From Candidatus Gastranaerophilales bacterium (GTDB taxonomy: Bacteria > Cyanobacteriota > Vampirovibrionia > Gastranaerophilales > Gastranaerophilaceae), in contig CALVEE010000197.1 of the NCBI GenBank assembly GCA_944326495.1, positions 1 through 6,303 of the forward strand: a DNA stretch of 6,303 nucleotides, given 5' to 3'. A program made the position numbers and the translations under genes. Shown piece after piece: positions 1 to 5,655 of the stretch (position 1 is the first letter of the stretch; each line of letters begins with the position of its first letter). The notes beneath the pieces are model-generated. The model worked only from the letters and a program-made list of their open reading frames with translations, did not search any database and was not told the DNA's origin.

Positions 1-126
1 AAGGTAAAAGTTAAATTAACCGGCATGTGCAGCGGATGTAAAAATGCTTCAATGACGTTAAAAAACTTTGTTGAAACTATTTTGAAGGACAAAGTTGATT
101 CAAAACTTGAGGTTGAACAGGTATAA
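1..126 (+). CDS. nifU: NifU-type Fe-S scaffold protein, C-terminal (Nfu) domain, 3' partial
   Basis: The window opens inside a reading frame that gives 41 residues before a TAA stop. These match the end of the NifU C-terminal (Nfu) domain: a short beta strand, then TGMCSGCKNASMTLKNFVE, with the CxxC pair (visible residues 10 and 13) that binds a bridging [4Fe-4S] cluster in this family. The following TLKNFVETIL helix and the V-rich last strand also fit. The usual Pro after the second Cys is Lys here. In the family this domain assembles Fe-S clusters and hands them to apo-proteins in the cytoplasm. The cysteine desulfurase gene downstream on the same strand supports the call. The 5' part is missing, so I cannot tell a full three-domain NifU from a stand-alone Nfu protein. 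Confidence 0.8.
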   Translation, partial: KVKVKLTGMCSGCKNASMTLKNFVETILKDKVDSKLEVEQV

Positions 127-138
127 TATATTTGCCAA

Positions 139-194
139 TGTAGGTCAGGCATTGCCTGACAATAAAGCTTTTGTCAGGCAATGCCTGACCTACA
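139..194. repeat. REPIN-like palindromic repeat between nifU and nifS
   Basis: Two 22-bp arms, 139-160 and 173-194, are perfect reverse complements (TGTAGGTCAGGCATTGCCTG plus AC, and its complement) around a 12-nt spacer. Each arm is itself almost palindromic: GTCAGGCA, one central base, TGCCTGAC (144-160 and 173-189). The element can therefore fold as one long hairpin, lengthened by A-T pairs into the spacer, or as two small ones. Two inverted copies of a short palindrome are the layout of REPIN/REP-type or MITE-like dispersed repeats. A 3-bp AAT occurs on both flanks (137-139 and 194-196), too short to prove a target duplication. No T-run follows the hairpin on the plus strand, so it is not a textbook terminator, but as RNA it could affect nifU-nifS read-through or message stability. 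Confidence 0.8.
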
Positions 195-205
195 ATTATT
201 TAAAT

Positions 206-211
206 AAAGGA
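206..211 (+). promoter_or_regulatory. Shine-Dalgarno site of nifS
   Basis: AAAGGA lies 7 nt before the ATG at 219. It supports that start, and the protein begins with the family-typical MIYLDNNATT at exactly this point. Confidence 0.7.
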
Positions 212-218
212 TAGATAT

Positions 219-1406
219 ATGATTTATTTAGACAATAACGCAACTACTAAAATTGATGAAAGAGTATTAGAGGAGATGCTTCCTTATTTAAAAGAGGATT
301 ATGCAAATCCGTCCAGCATGTATGATTTTGCTAAAAAACCTGCTGCAGCGATAAGAGAAGCGCGGGTTAAAGTGCGGGATTTTTTAGGTGCAGAAAATGA
401 AAAAGATATTTATTTCACTTCCTGTGGGTCAGAGTCTGCTAATACAGCAATTAAAGGAGTTTTGAACTGTAACAGGGAAAAGCGTCATATTATAACGACA
501 AAAGTTGAGCATCCTGCGGTTTTGAATACTTATAAAGAGTTTGAAAAAAACGGATATGAAGTTGATTATATCGGTGTAAATTCTCAAGGCGAGCTTGATA
601 TTGATGAATTGAAATCTAGGTTAAGAAAAGATACGGCATTAGTGTCTATAATGTATGCAAACAACGAAACCGGCGTGATTTATCCGGTAGAAGAGATTGC
701 TGAATATATAAAATCAAAATCTCCGGAGACTAGATTTTTTGTAGACGCAGTTCAAGCTGCGGGTAAAATTCCTATCAATGTCAAAGATACAAAAATTGAC
801 CTGCTCGGAATTTCGGGACATAAGTTCCACGCACCAAAAGGCGTAGGGGTTCTTTATGCAAAACCGGATGTAAGGTTTACCCCTCTGATTAACGGCGGAC
901 ATCAGGAAAGAGGCTTGAGAGCCGGTACTGAGAATGTTCCGTATATTGTTGGTATAGGAAAAGCGGCTGAACTTGCTATGGACGCTTTAAGTTATGAGCT
1001 AAAAGAAGTTAAGCGCTTGCGCGATAAGCTCGAGGAAGGTATTTTAAAGAACGTATTTAATGCAAGACTGAATACAGGAGTGAAAGACAGAGTTCCTAAT
1101 ACTTCTAATATCGGTTTTGAGTATGTTGAAGGAGAACTTATACTTCTGCATTTGAGTGATATAGGCGTTTGTGCAAGCTCCGGAAGCGCCTGCACGTCAG
1201 GTTCCTTAGAGCCGAGTCACGTATTAAGAGCCATGGGAATACCGTTTACGGCTCTGCATGGTTCAATCAGGTTCAGTCTTTCAAGGTTTACGACAGAAAA
1301 AGATATTGATTTTGTTATAGAAAAATTACCTGGTATAATGGATAAGCTGACTTCTATTTCTCCATTTCAGGATGAGTTGGAAGTTTTGAGAAAAAGAAAA
1401 GGATAA
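219..1406 (+). CDS. nifS: Cysteine desulfurase, NifS/IscS type
   Basis: This PLP enzyme of fold type I removes sulfur from L-cysteine, giving alanine and an enzyme-bound persulfide for Fe-S cluster assembly and, in many bacteria, tRNA thiolation. The 395 residues are full length for the family. Visible landmarks are the N-terminal YLDNNATT (3-10), the His that stacks on PLP in VEHPAV (H97), ANNETG (147-152), the PLP-ring Asp and Gln in VDAVQ (D176, Q179), the Schiff-base lysine in SGHKFHAPKG (K202), RAGTEN (234-239), and the catalytic cysteine loop SSGSACTSGS (C325). That loop is the long, class I (NifS/IscS) form rather than the SufS form. It follows a nifU-type gene, which suggests a NifU-NifS pair, but a general IscS role is equally possible since no nitrogenase gene is in view. 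The mscS-like gene starts 3 nt after the stop. Confidence 0.95.
   Translation: MIYLDNNATTKIDERVLEEMLPYLKEDYANPSSMYDFAKKPAAAIREARVKVRDFLGAENEKDIYFTSCGSESANTAIKGVLNCNREKRHIITTKVEHPAVLNTYKEFEKNGYEVDYIGVNSQGELDIDELKSRLRKDTALVSIMYANNETGVIYPVEEIAEYIKSKSPETRFFVDAVQAAGKIPINVKDTKIDLLGISGHKFHAPKGVGVLYAKPDVRFTPLINGGHQERGLRAGTENVPYIVGIGKAAELAMDALSYELKEVKRLRDKLEEGILKNVFNARLNTGVKDRVPNTSNIGFEYVEGELILLHLSDIGVCASSGSACTSGSLEPSHVLRAMGIPFTALHGSIRFSLSRFTTEKDIDFVIEKLPGIMDKLTSISPFQDELEVLRKRKG
1398..1403 (+). promoter_or_regulatory. Shine-Dalgarno site of the mscS-family gene, inside the 3' end of nifS
   Basis: AAAGGA overlaps the last nifS codons and sits 6 nt before the ATG at 1410. With a 3-nt intergenic gap this points to one transcript and probable translational coupling of nifS and the channel gene. 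Confidence 0.65.
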
Positions 1407-1409
1407 TTT

Positions 1410-2255
1410 ATGATAGATACAATAACAAACGCTATTATGAAGTTTGCTGCGACTCATATGAAATTTATTATCGGAGTTATAGTCAACCTGCTTTTAATAT
1501 GGGGTTTTTGTAAGCTTATCGATATTTTAGGCAGAAAGATTGTATTCCGCTTAAGAGCAAGGAATTCTGATTCTCCTCTTGTAAACCTGATGCCTGTTTT
1601 GAATAGGATAGCCAAAGCTATTATTGTATTTATCTTGCTCGCGGGATTTTTGCAAAGTTTTGGATATAATGTAGCATCACTAATAGCCGGTTTCGGGATT
1701 ACAGGTTTAGCGGTTGGTTTTGCTGCTAAAGAAGCTATCGGAAATATTTTCGGTTCATTCGGACTTTTAGCGGACAGGGTTTATAAAATAGGTGAGTATA
1801 TCAAATTCAACGGCTACGAAGGCACTGTTGAAAATATTAATCTTCGCTCAACTACTGTAAGAAGCCTTGAAGGCTTTGCAATAAATGTTCCGAATAACCT
1901 TCTTGCAAACGAAGAGATAACAAATGTTTCGCAGACTGACAGAAGAAGGATTGATTTGACTGTCGATATTGAATACGGAACTTCTAACGAAAAAATTGAC
2001 AGAGCTCTGGAAATCTTAAGAGAGATAGCAAGAGAGGATGAAACTATTTTAGAAGGCGAGCTTGCGTTTATTGAAAACCTTGCGCCGAGCTCTATTGCCC
2101 TAAGGCTTGTATGCTACACTACAAGAGCTGCATGGTCTGATTATGTTCAGGAAAAAAGTGTAGTAATAAGAAAAATCATTCACCGCTACCGTGAAGAAGG
2201 AATTGAATTCGCATTCCCGTCTACGAGTATATATATGGCAGATAGTAATTCTTAA
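1410..2255 (+). CDS. mscS: MscS-family small-conductance mechanosensitive channel
   Basis: An inner-membrane channel that opens under membrane tension and releases solutes on osmotic downshock. The 281 residues are close to E. coli MscS in length. Three transmembrane helices are visible: about 18-39, 66-84 and the pore helix 87-118, which has the Gly/Ala-rich packing surface typical of TM3 (SLIAGFGITGLAVGFAAKEA, then GNIFGSFGLL). The cytoplasmic beta domain follows (YKIGEYIKFNGYEGTVENI, about 125-143, then RSTTVRSLEGFAINVPNN). The alpha/beta domain ends in FAFPSTSIY (267-275), the family's FPxxTIY end. The start is fixed by the nearby SD and the short N-terminal segment. It probably shares a transcript with nifS. 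Its stop codon overlaps the stop of the converging gene, and no hairpin terminator is visible after it. Confidence 0.93.
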   Translation: MIDTITNAIMKFAATHMKFIIGVIVNLLLIWGFCKLIDILGRKIVFRLRARNSDSPLVNLMPVLNRIAKAIIVFILLAGFLQSFGYNVASLIAGFGITGLAVGFAAKEAIGNIFGSFGLLADRVYKIGEYIKFNGYEGTVENINLRSTTVRSLEGFAINVPNNLLANEEITNVSQTDRRRIDLTVDIEYGTSNEKIDRALEILREIAREDETILEGELAFIENLAPSSIALRLVCYTTRAAWSDYVQEKSVVIRKIIHRYREEGIEFAFPSTSIYMADSNS

Positions 2256-4345
2256 CCCAATTCTTTATATTTGTTCGCAATATAGGCAATGGTTTTGGGG
2301 AAATACTGCTGTAAAAAGATTGTTCTTGAGCCGATATCTTTCCATTTAGCAGGGGTATTTATTATTAAATTAGCTTCTGCTGTTGTTTCACTAAGGCCGT
2401 TTGATATCATATATCTTAAAAAATAACTTGCTTGGCGGACGGCCATATCCGGTGCATTTGTCGTAAATAACGCCTTTTCATATTCATAAATGTTTTTCAA
2501 GGCATTGTCTTCTTTAAGATTTAATGCTCTGGCTTTTTCATGCCCGATTTCATGCTCAAATACCGACAGCAGGATATTATCTTTTCCTATTCTTATACCT
2601 TTACCCACGCTTTCAGCAGTATCATTATTGGTATCTGATATAAGTGTATAGGCATTTGAATTTTTTAGAGCAAACCATTCTTCGCCGGATAAACCTTTTA
2701 AAACTTTGATAAATTTTTTATCTACTGTATATTTATCAATGATTTTTTTCTCAAGGACAAGCTCACCCAGCGTAATCTCGCCTGCTGTAAGTTTTCTATA
2801 GGTGAGAGTATTTTGTTCGCATTGGCGGATTTCTTCTGCTAAATTTTTATAATCTTCTTCTGTGAAATCCTTTAATTTATATTCTGCTGCTTCATTATTT
2901 CCATCTAGTTTTTCAATTCTTACCTTGTTTTCATCAAAAACAATATCATAATTTATCCCATCTGTTGAGGATTGAAAATGGTTTTCAGATAAGACTTTAA
3001 ATTTTTTAGTCGTTTCATATAAAACTTTTCCGTTTTTATCAGTTATTTTGTAGTAAAAATACCGGTTGCCTTTCTTATCATTTGCGAAAATATAATCAGT
3101 AACTGTTCCATCAGGTGAAGTTAGATGTTTTTCAATATGTTCGCCTTTATTTCTGTCAAATTCTGCTAAACCGCTTTTATAAACTTTTCCATCTTCCGTA
3201 ATCTCGGTATTTTCAAATTCGCCCCCGATTTTGCTTTCATTATATCCGCTTTTTCTGATAAAAGTGCCATCATTTAAGTCAAAGGTTTCAAATTCTGCTC
3301 CGAGAAGCTTGTTACTATCAAGAAAAGCATTTTCATTTTCCTTGTTTTTCTTTGGAGTTAATATCGTAACAGAATGATTTTTTAAATTATAAAGCATGTT
3401 GTTATTTTCAAATGTAATAAGTTCAGCTGTTATCGGGTCAAACCGGAACACTGTATTATTATTTGCTCCCCGTTTACTGGTTCTAATGATTAGATATGGT
3501 TCGCTGTATGAGTTAGCATATTCATGCAAATCATCAAAATCTATATTAAACTTTTCTTTAACATAACTTACTTCATCAAGCAGCTTAGAGGCAAACAGCT
3601 CTCCGTATCTGTTATTTAATTCTCTTCTTCTCTTTGGAAGTACTCCGTATTTTTTTAAATGCTTAAGCATAGATGAAGCTTCATCCATATTGCGGGAATT
3701 CCTCACAATATCTGCAAACCAGACATTCCCGCATTCTTCAGGATTTTCCAGACCGTAGTTTAAAAGCTCAATTTTAAATTCTAAATCCTTTTGATTATCA
3801 ACTGTTCTATGTACACCGCTAAAAATAAACTCATATCCAAGCTTTTCTTTTATCTCATCTTTTTTCAGGAGCATATAATCAAAAAATTTGGCTGAATTTA
3901 TATTATTAAAATATAAAGAGTTATAAAGAGAACCAAAAAGTTCATTGCTGTCAATAATTTTTGCAATACATTGGATATTGTAATCATTCAAAGGAATATG
4001 ATTTAAAATATTTCGATTATTTTCATTTAAGTTTACTTTTTTCTTTTCAATTTCAGCTTTCAAATTCTGAAACTCATCTTCTGTTAATTCTTTTATAGGT
4101 TTGTTAGATATTTTATCCCTTTCATCCCTTTTGCCATTTTCCCCCTTTAAGCCGGCAGCTACCCCGCAAAGACCTAATGTAGCAATTGTTCCTGCAGTTT
4201 GCGGCGAGGTAAAAAAACTGTCATTAGTTTTTTTATCAGAAAAACTTCCGGCAGCTGCAAGTCCGCCTGCTGTAATTAGCATAGCAATGCCGCTGTTTCT
4301 GACGGTTTTCCAGAGATTTATGTTCGGATTAAATTTTATATTCAT
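2252..4345 (-). CDS. Putative membrane-anchored or exported gluzincin-like metallopeptidase, family not recognised
   Basis: I do not recognise this 697-residue protein as a named family. Two short hydrophobic stretches lie near the N-terminus (about 18-34, after K13 and R16, and about 51-66). They could be a signal or membrane hairpin. A charged helical region (about 85-280) follows. Residues about 350-482 carry repeated turns of the DG/NG type (DLNDGTF, TEDGKVY, SPDGTVTDY, DKNGKVLY, STDGINYD), suggesting a beta-repeat domain. The C-terminus holds SVFEHEIGHEKA (H598, E599, H602), a zinc-binding HExxH helix, and ETTAEANLI (E653-I661), 51 residues later. This order resembles the HExxH...ExxAEA arrangement of anthrax lethal factor-like (M34/ATLF) gluzincins, where the first Glu of the second motif is the third zinc ligand. 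Protease function is inferred from these motifs only. Composition is rich in Asn and Lys. The ATG is supported by AGGTGA 9 nt upstream. Confidence 0.6.
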   Translation of the reverse strand: MNIKFNPNINLWKTVRNSGIAMLITAGGLAAAGSFSDKKTNDSFFTSPQTAGTIATLGLCGVAAGLKGENGKRDERDKISNKPIKELTEDEFQNLKAEIEKKKVNLNENNRNILNHIPLNDYNIQCIAKIIDSNELFGSLYNSLYFNNINSAKFFDYMLLKKDEIKEKLGYEFIFSGVHRTVDNQKDLEFKIELLNYGLENPEECGNVWFADIVRNSRNMDEASSMLKHLKKYGVLPKRRRELNNRYGELFASKLLDEVSYVKEKFNIDFDDLHEYANSYSEPYLIIRTSKRGANNNTVFRFDPITAELITFENNNMLYNLKNHSVTILTPKKNKENENAFLDSNKLLGAEFETFDLNDGTFIRKSGYNESKIGGEFENTEITEDGKVYKSGLAEFDRNKGEHIEKHLTSPDGTVTDYIFANDKKGNRYFYYKITDKNGKVLYETTKKFKVLSENHFQSSTDGINYDIVFDENKVRIEKLDGNNEAAEYKLKDFTEEDYKNLAEEIRQCEQNTLTYRKLTAGEITLGELVLEKKIIDKYTVDKKFIKVLKGLSGEEWFALKNSNAYTLISDTNNDTAESVGKGIRIGKDNILLSVFEHEIGHEKARALNLKEDNALKNIYEYEKALFTTNAPDMAVRQASYFLRYMISNGLSETTAEANLIINTPAKWKDIGSRTIFLQQYFPKTIAYIANKYKELG
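2540..2554 (-). other. HEIGH zinc-binding motif codons of the large protein
   Basis: These five codons encode H598-E-I-G-H602, set in a hydrophobic helix (ILLSVFEHEIGHEKA). In zincins the two His bind zinc and the Glu activates water. The candidate third ligand is E653 in ETTAEA, encoded at 2372-2389. Confidence 0.6.
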
Positions 4346-4456
4346 ACGAGACCTTCACCTGATTTTATAACGCTCAAATAATAAAAATTTTGACCATAAT
4401 AAAAAGTATTTTTACAAATATTTACATTGGGCATTAATTTTGATTAAATTGATTGT
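4346..4456. promoter_or_regulatory. Divergent intergenic region between the large metallopeptidase-like gene and rlmH
   Basis: This AT-rich 111-bp gap must hold the start signals for two diverging genes. On the minus strand AGGTGA (4355-4360) is a good Shine-Dalgarno site for the large gene, and TATAAA nearby (4363-4368 read on the minus strand) is a possible -10, without a convincing -35. On the plus strand, TTTACA at 4421-4426 with TTAAAT at 4444-4449 (17-bp spacer), or TTTACA at 4411-4416 with TTAATT at 4434-4439 (17 bp), are weak promoter candidates for rlmH. No strong hairpin, operator or riboswitch is visible. Confidence 0.35.
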
Positions 4457-4927
4457 ATGAAAATAAAAATTATTGCTCTTGGAAAGATTAAAGAAAAGTT
4501 TTTAAAAGACGGGATTGACGAGTTTATGAAACGTCTAAGACCTTATATTCCTGTTGAGATAATTGAGCTGCAGCCTGTTGAAATAAAAGATGGTAATATG
4601 GTTTCAAAGGCTCTTGATGAAGAGGCTGAAAAGATTTTAGCACAGGTAAAAAAAGAGTCTTATATAATAACCCTTGAAATAAACGGTAAACAGCTCTCCT
4701 CTGAAGATTTTGCCGAAAAGATAGATGAGATATCAAAAAGCGGAGTAAGCGAACTCATATTTATAATCGGCTCCTCCTGCGGACTGTCGCAGGAGGTTTC
4801 TAAAAGAGCTGACTATAAATTAAGTATTTCAAAAATGACTTTCCTGCATCAATTTGCACGCCTGTTGCTGGTCGAGCAAATTTATAGAGCGTTTAAAATT
4901 CTAAAAAACGAAACTTATCACAAATAA
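4457..4927 (+). CDS. rlmH: 23S rRNA (pseudouridine1915-N3)-methyltransferase RlmH
   Basis: A SPOUT-fold methyltransferase, active as a dimer, that uses S-adenosylmethionine to methylate pseudouridine 1915 in helix 69 of 23S rRNA on the assembled 70S ribosome. At 156 residues it is full length. It has the typical start MKIKIIALGKIKEKF, the LEINGKQLSSEDFA segment (73-86; family LDxxGKxxSSExFA), the cofactor-binding knot around IIGSSCGL (103-110), ADYKLSISKMTFLHQ (118-132), EQIYRAFKI (140-148) and the invariant C-terminal YHK (154-156). Two positions differ from what I expect: the IGG of the knot is IGS (S106), and the usual FPHQ is FLHQ (L130). No Shine-Dalgarno sequence is visible before the ATG, so the message may be leaderless or weakly translated. 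The gene converges with sepF and has no clear terminator of its own. Confidence 0.95.
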   Translation: MKIKIIALGKIKEKFLKDGIDEFMKRLRPYIPVEIIELQPVEIKDGNMVSKALDEEAEKILAQVKKESYIITLEINGKQLSSEDFAEKIDEISKSGVSELIFIIGSSCGLSQEVSKRADYKLSISKMTFLHQFARLLLVEQIYRAFKILKNETYHK

Positions 4928-4945
4928 GGGTAAAAGGGGTAAAAT
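4928..4945 (+). repeat. Two tandem copies of a 9-bp unit, GGGTAAAAG/GGGTAAAAT
   Basis: Two adjacent nonamers follow the rlmH stop directly and differ only in the last base. Read on the minus strand they form the T-rich tract beyond the sepF-side terminator. Probably a minor local duplication. Confidence 0.5.
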
Positions 4946-4966
4946 AAAAAGGGTGCTAAAGCACCC
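4946..4966 (-). terminator. Intrinsic terminator of the yggS-sepF operon
   Basis: Read on the minus strand, GGGTGC, loop TTTA, GCACCC form a perfect 6-bp G/C-rich stem (4951-4966), followed at once by TTTTTATTTT. This is a standard Rho-independent terminator for leftward transcription coming from sepF. On the plus strand the hairpin is followed by TGAAAATCC rather than a T-run, so it would be a poor terminator for rlmH. Confidence 0.85.
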
Positions 4967-5022
4967 TGAAAATCCAACTATCACAAATCAATATATTATT
5001 TAACTTTCATACTTCAAGTTTA

Positions 5023-5124
5023 GTTTAGAAGCTTAGCGGTTTATAAGTTGAGTAAAAATTTAATTCGCTTGCGCTCAAAATCTTTTAACTTCTCCTAAAC
5101 TCCTCAACTTCTAAACTTATAAAC
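5023..5124. repeat. Palindromic element made of inverted arrays of a degenerate 8-bp unit
   Basis: On the plus strand, 5023-5054 reads as four octamers in phase: GTTTAGAA, GCTTAGCG, GTTTATAA, GTTGAGTA. On the minus strand, 5124 down to 5093 reads GTTTATAA, GTTTAGAA, GTTGAGGA, GTTTAGGA. The two arrays face each other across a 38-bp centre (5055-5092) containing CGCTTGCG. Consequences are a perfect 12-bp inverted repeat, GGTTTATAAGTT (5038-5049) with its complement at 5114-5125, and a 9-bp one, GTTTAGAAG (5023-5031) with 5108-5116. The element ends 5 bp from the sepF stop codon and lies in the presumed 3' untranslated region before the terminator. It codes for nothing obvious. A dispersed MITE-like or REP-like repeat is my best guess. 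Confidence 0.65.
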
Positions 5125-5129
5125 CCTCC

Positions 5130-5636
5130 CTACAGCGGTTTATTCCACAGAGATTCAGAGAACTTGCTCTGCATTGCACCGTTTTCTACTGATAAAGATA
5201 CATTGCTCGGAGTGAAGATAAATACCATATCACTGATTTTTTGAGCCGTACCGTTTAATGCGTGAGATGCGCCGCAGATAAAATCGATTGTTCTTTGAGA
5301 TTGTTCTTTATCTAATAAATCCAAATGTAAAATAACTGTTTTCTTATCAATAAGTTTTTTAACAATTTGAGCTGATTCAGAAAAAGAACGGGGTTCGATT
5401 ACTGTAACTTCACCGGATTTATAAGAATTTGGATGAGAAACAACTTTTGATTCGCGCTCATATGAACGTTCCGGCTTAACTCTTGTTTCGTACATTGTAT
5501 CTAATGCTAAATTTCTATCTGTAACATAATCGTCATCACGGTCAACTAAATCCATGAATGCGTCTTCGTCGTTTCCTTCATTAAAACTTCTTGTGAAAAA
5601 GTTCACAAATCCTTTTAATCCTTCTGATAATGCCAT
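5130..5636 (-). CDS. sepF: Cell division protein SepF
   Basis: SepF (Cdv2 in cyanobacteria) polymerises and bundles FtsZ filaments and tethers the Z-ring to the membrane. The 168 residues begin with a probable amphipathic membrane-binding helix (MALSEGLKGFVNFFTRSF). An acidic, low-complexity linker (about 19-72) follows, then the conserved SepF domain at about 76-150: EVTVIEPRSFSESAQIVKKL, VILHLDLLDKEQSQRTIDFICGASHALNG with conserved glycines G122 and G129, and KISDMVFIFTPSNVSLS. The C-terminal tail ends WNKPL at a TAG. The ATG is supported by a strong GGAGG 4 nt upstream and by the N-terminal helix. It lies 19 nt after the yggS stop, so the two are co-transcribed, the yggS/ylmE-sepF arrangement known from cyanobacteria and Gram-positives. 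A repeat element begins almost at its stop codon. Confidence 0.94.
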   Translation of the reverse strand: MALSEGLKGFVNFFTRSFNEGNDEDAFMDLVDRDDDYVTDRNLALDTMYETRVKPERSYERESKVVSHPNSYKSGEVTVIEPRSFSESAQIVKKLIDKKTVILHLDLLDKEQSQRTIDFICGASHALNGTAQKISDMVFIFTPSNVSLSVENGAMQSKFSESLWNKPL

Positions 5637-5638
5637 TT

Positions 5639-5645
5639 CTCCTCC
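5639..5645 (-). promoter_or_regulatory. Strong Shine-Dalgarno site of sepF
   Basis: GGAGGAG on the minus strand lies in the 19-nt yggS-sepF gap. The GGAGG core is 4 nt before the ATG, slightly close, but it is the strongest SD in the window and fixes the start. Confidence 0.75.
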
Positions 5646-5655
5646 AATTATAATT

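Noticed and set aside
139..194. Intrinsic terminator after nifU
   Set aside because: The stem is strong but no T-run follows on the plus strand, and its double-palindrome layout fits a dispersed repeat better.
714..1195. Two minus-strand open frames of 62 and 67 codons, at 714-902 and 992-1195
   Set aside because: Both are opposite conserved NifS motifs (the PLP-lysine region and the catalytic Cys loop) and show no protein features of their own.
4101..4370. 89-codon open frame on the plus strand
   Set aside because: It lies opposite the N-terminal part of the large minus-strand gene, has no recognisable domain, and its apparent hydrophobicity reflects the antisense of that coding sequence.
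4524..4736. 70-codon minus-strand open frame within rlmH
   Set aside because: Antisense of a well-conserved gene, without an SD or a recognisable product.
4951..4966. The GGGTGC/GCACCC hairpin as terminator of rlmH on the plus strand
   Set aside because: No T-run follows it on the plus strand; the T-run is on the minus-strand side, so it serves leftward transcription from sepF.
5023..5124. CRISPR array
   Set aside because: The units are only 8 bp, contiguous without unique spacers, degenerate, and inverted between the two halves; no cas gene is near.
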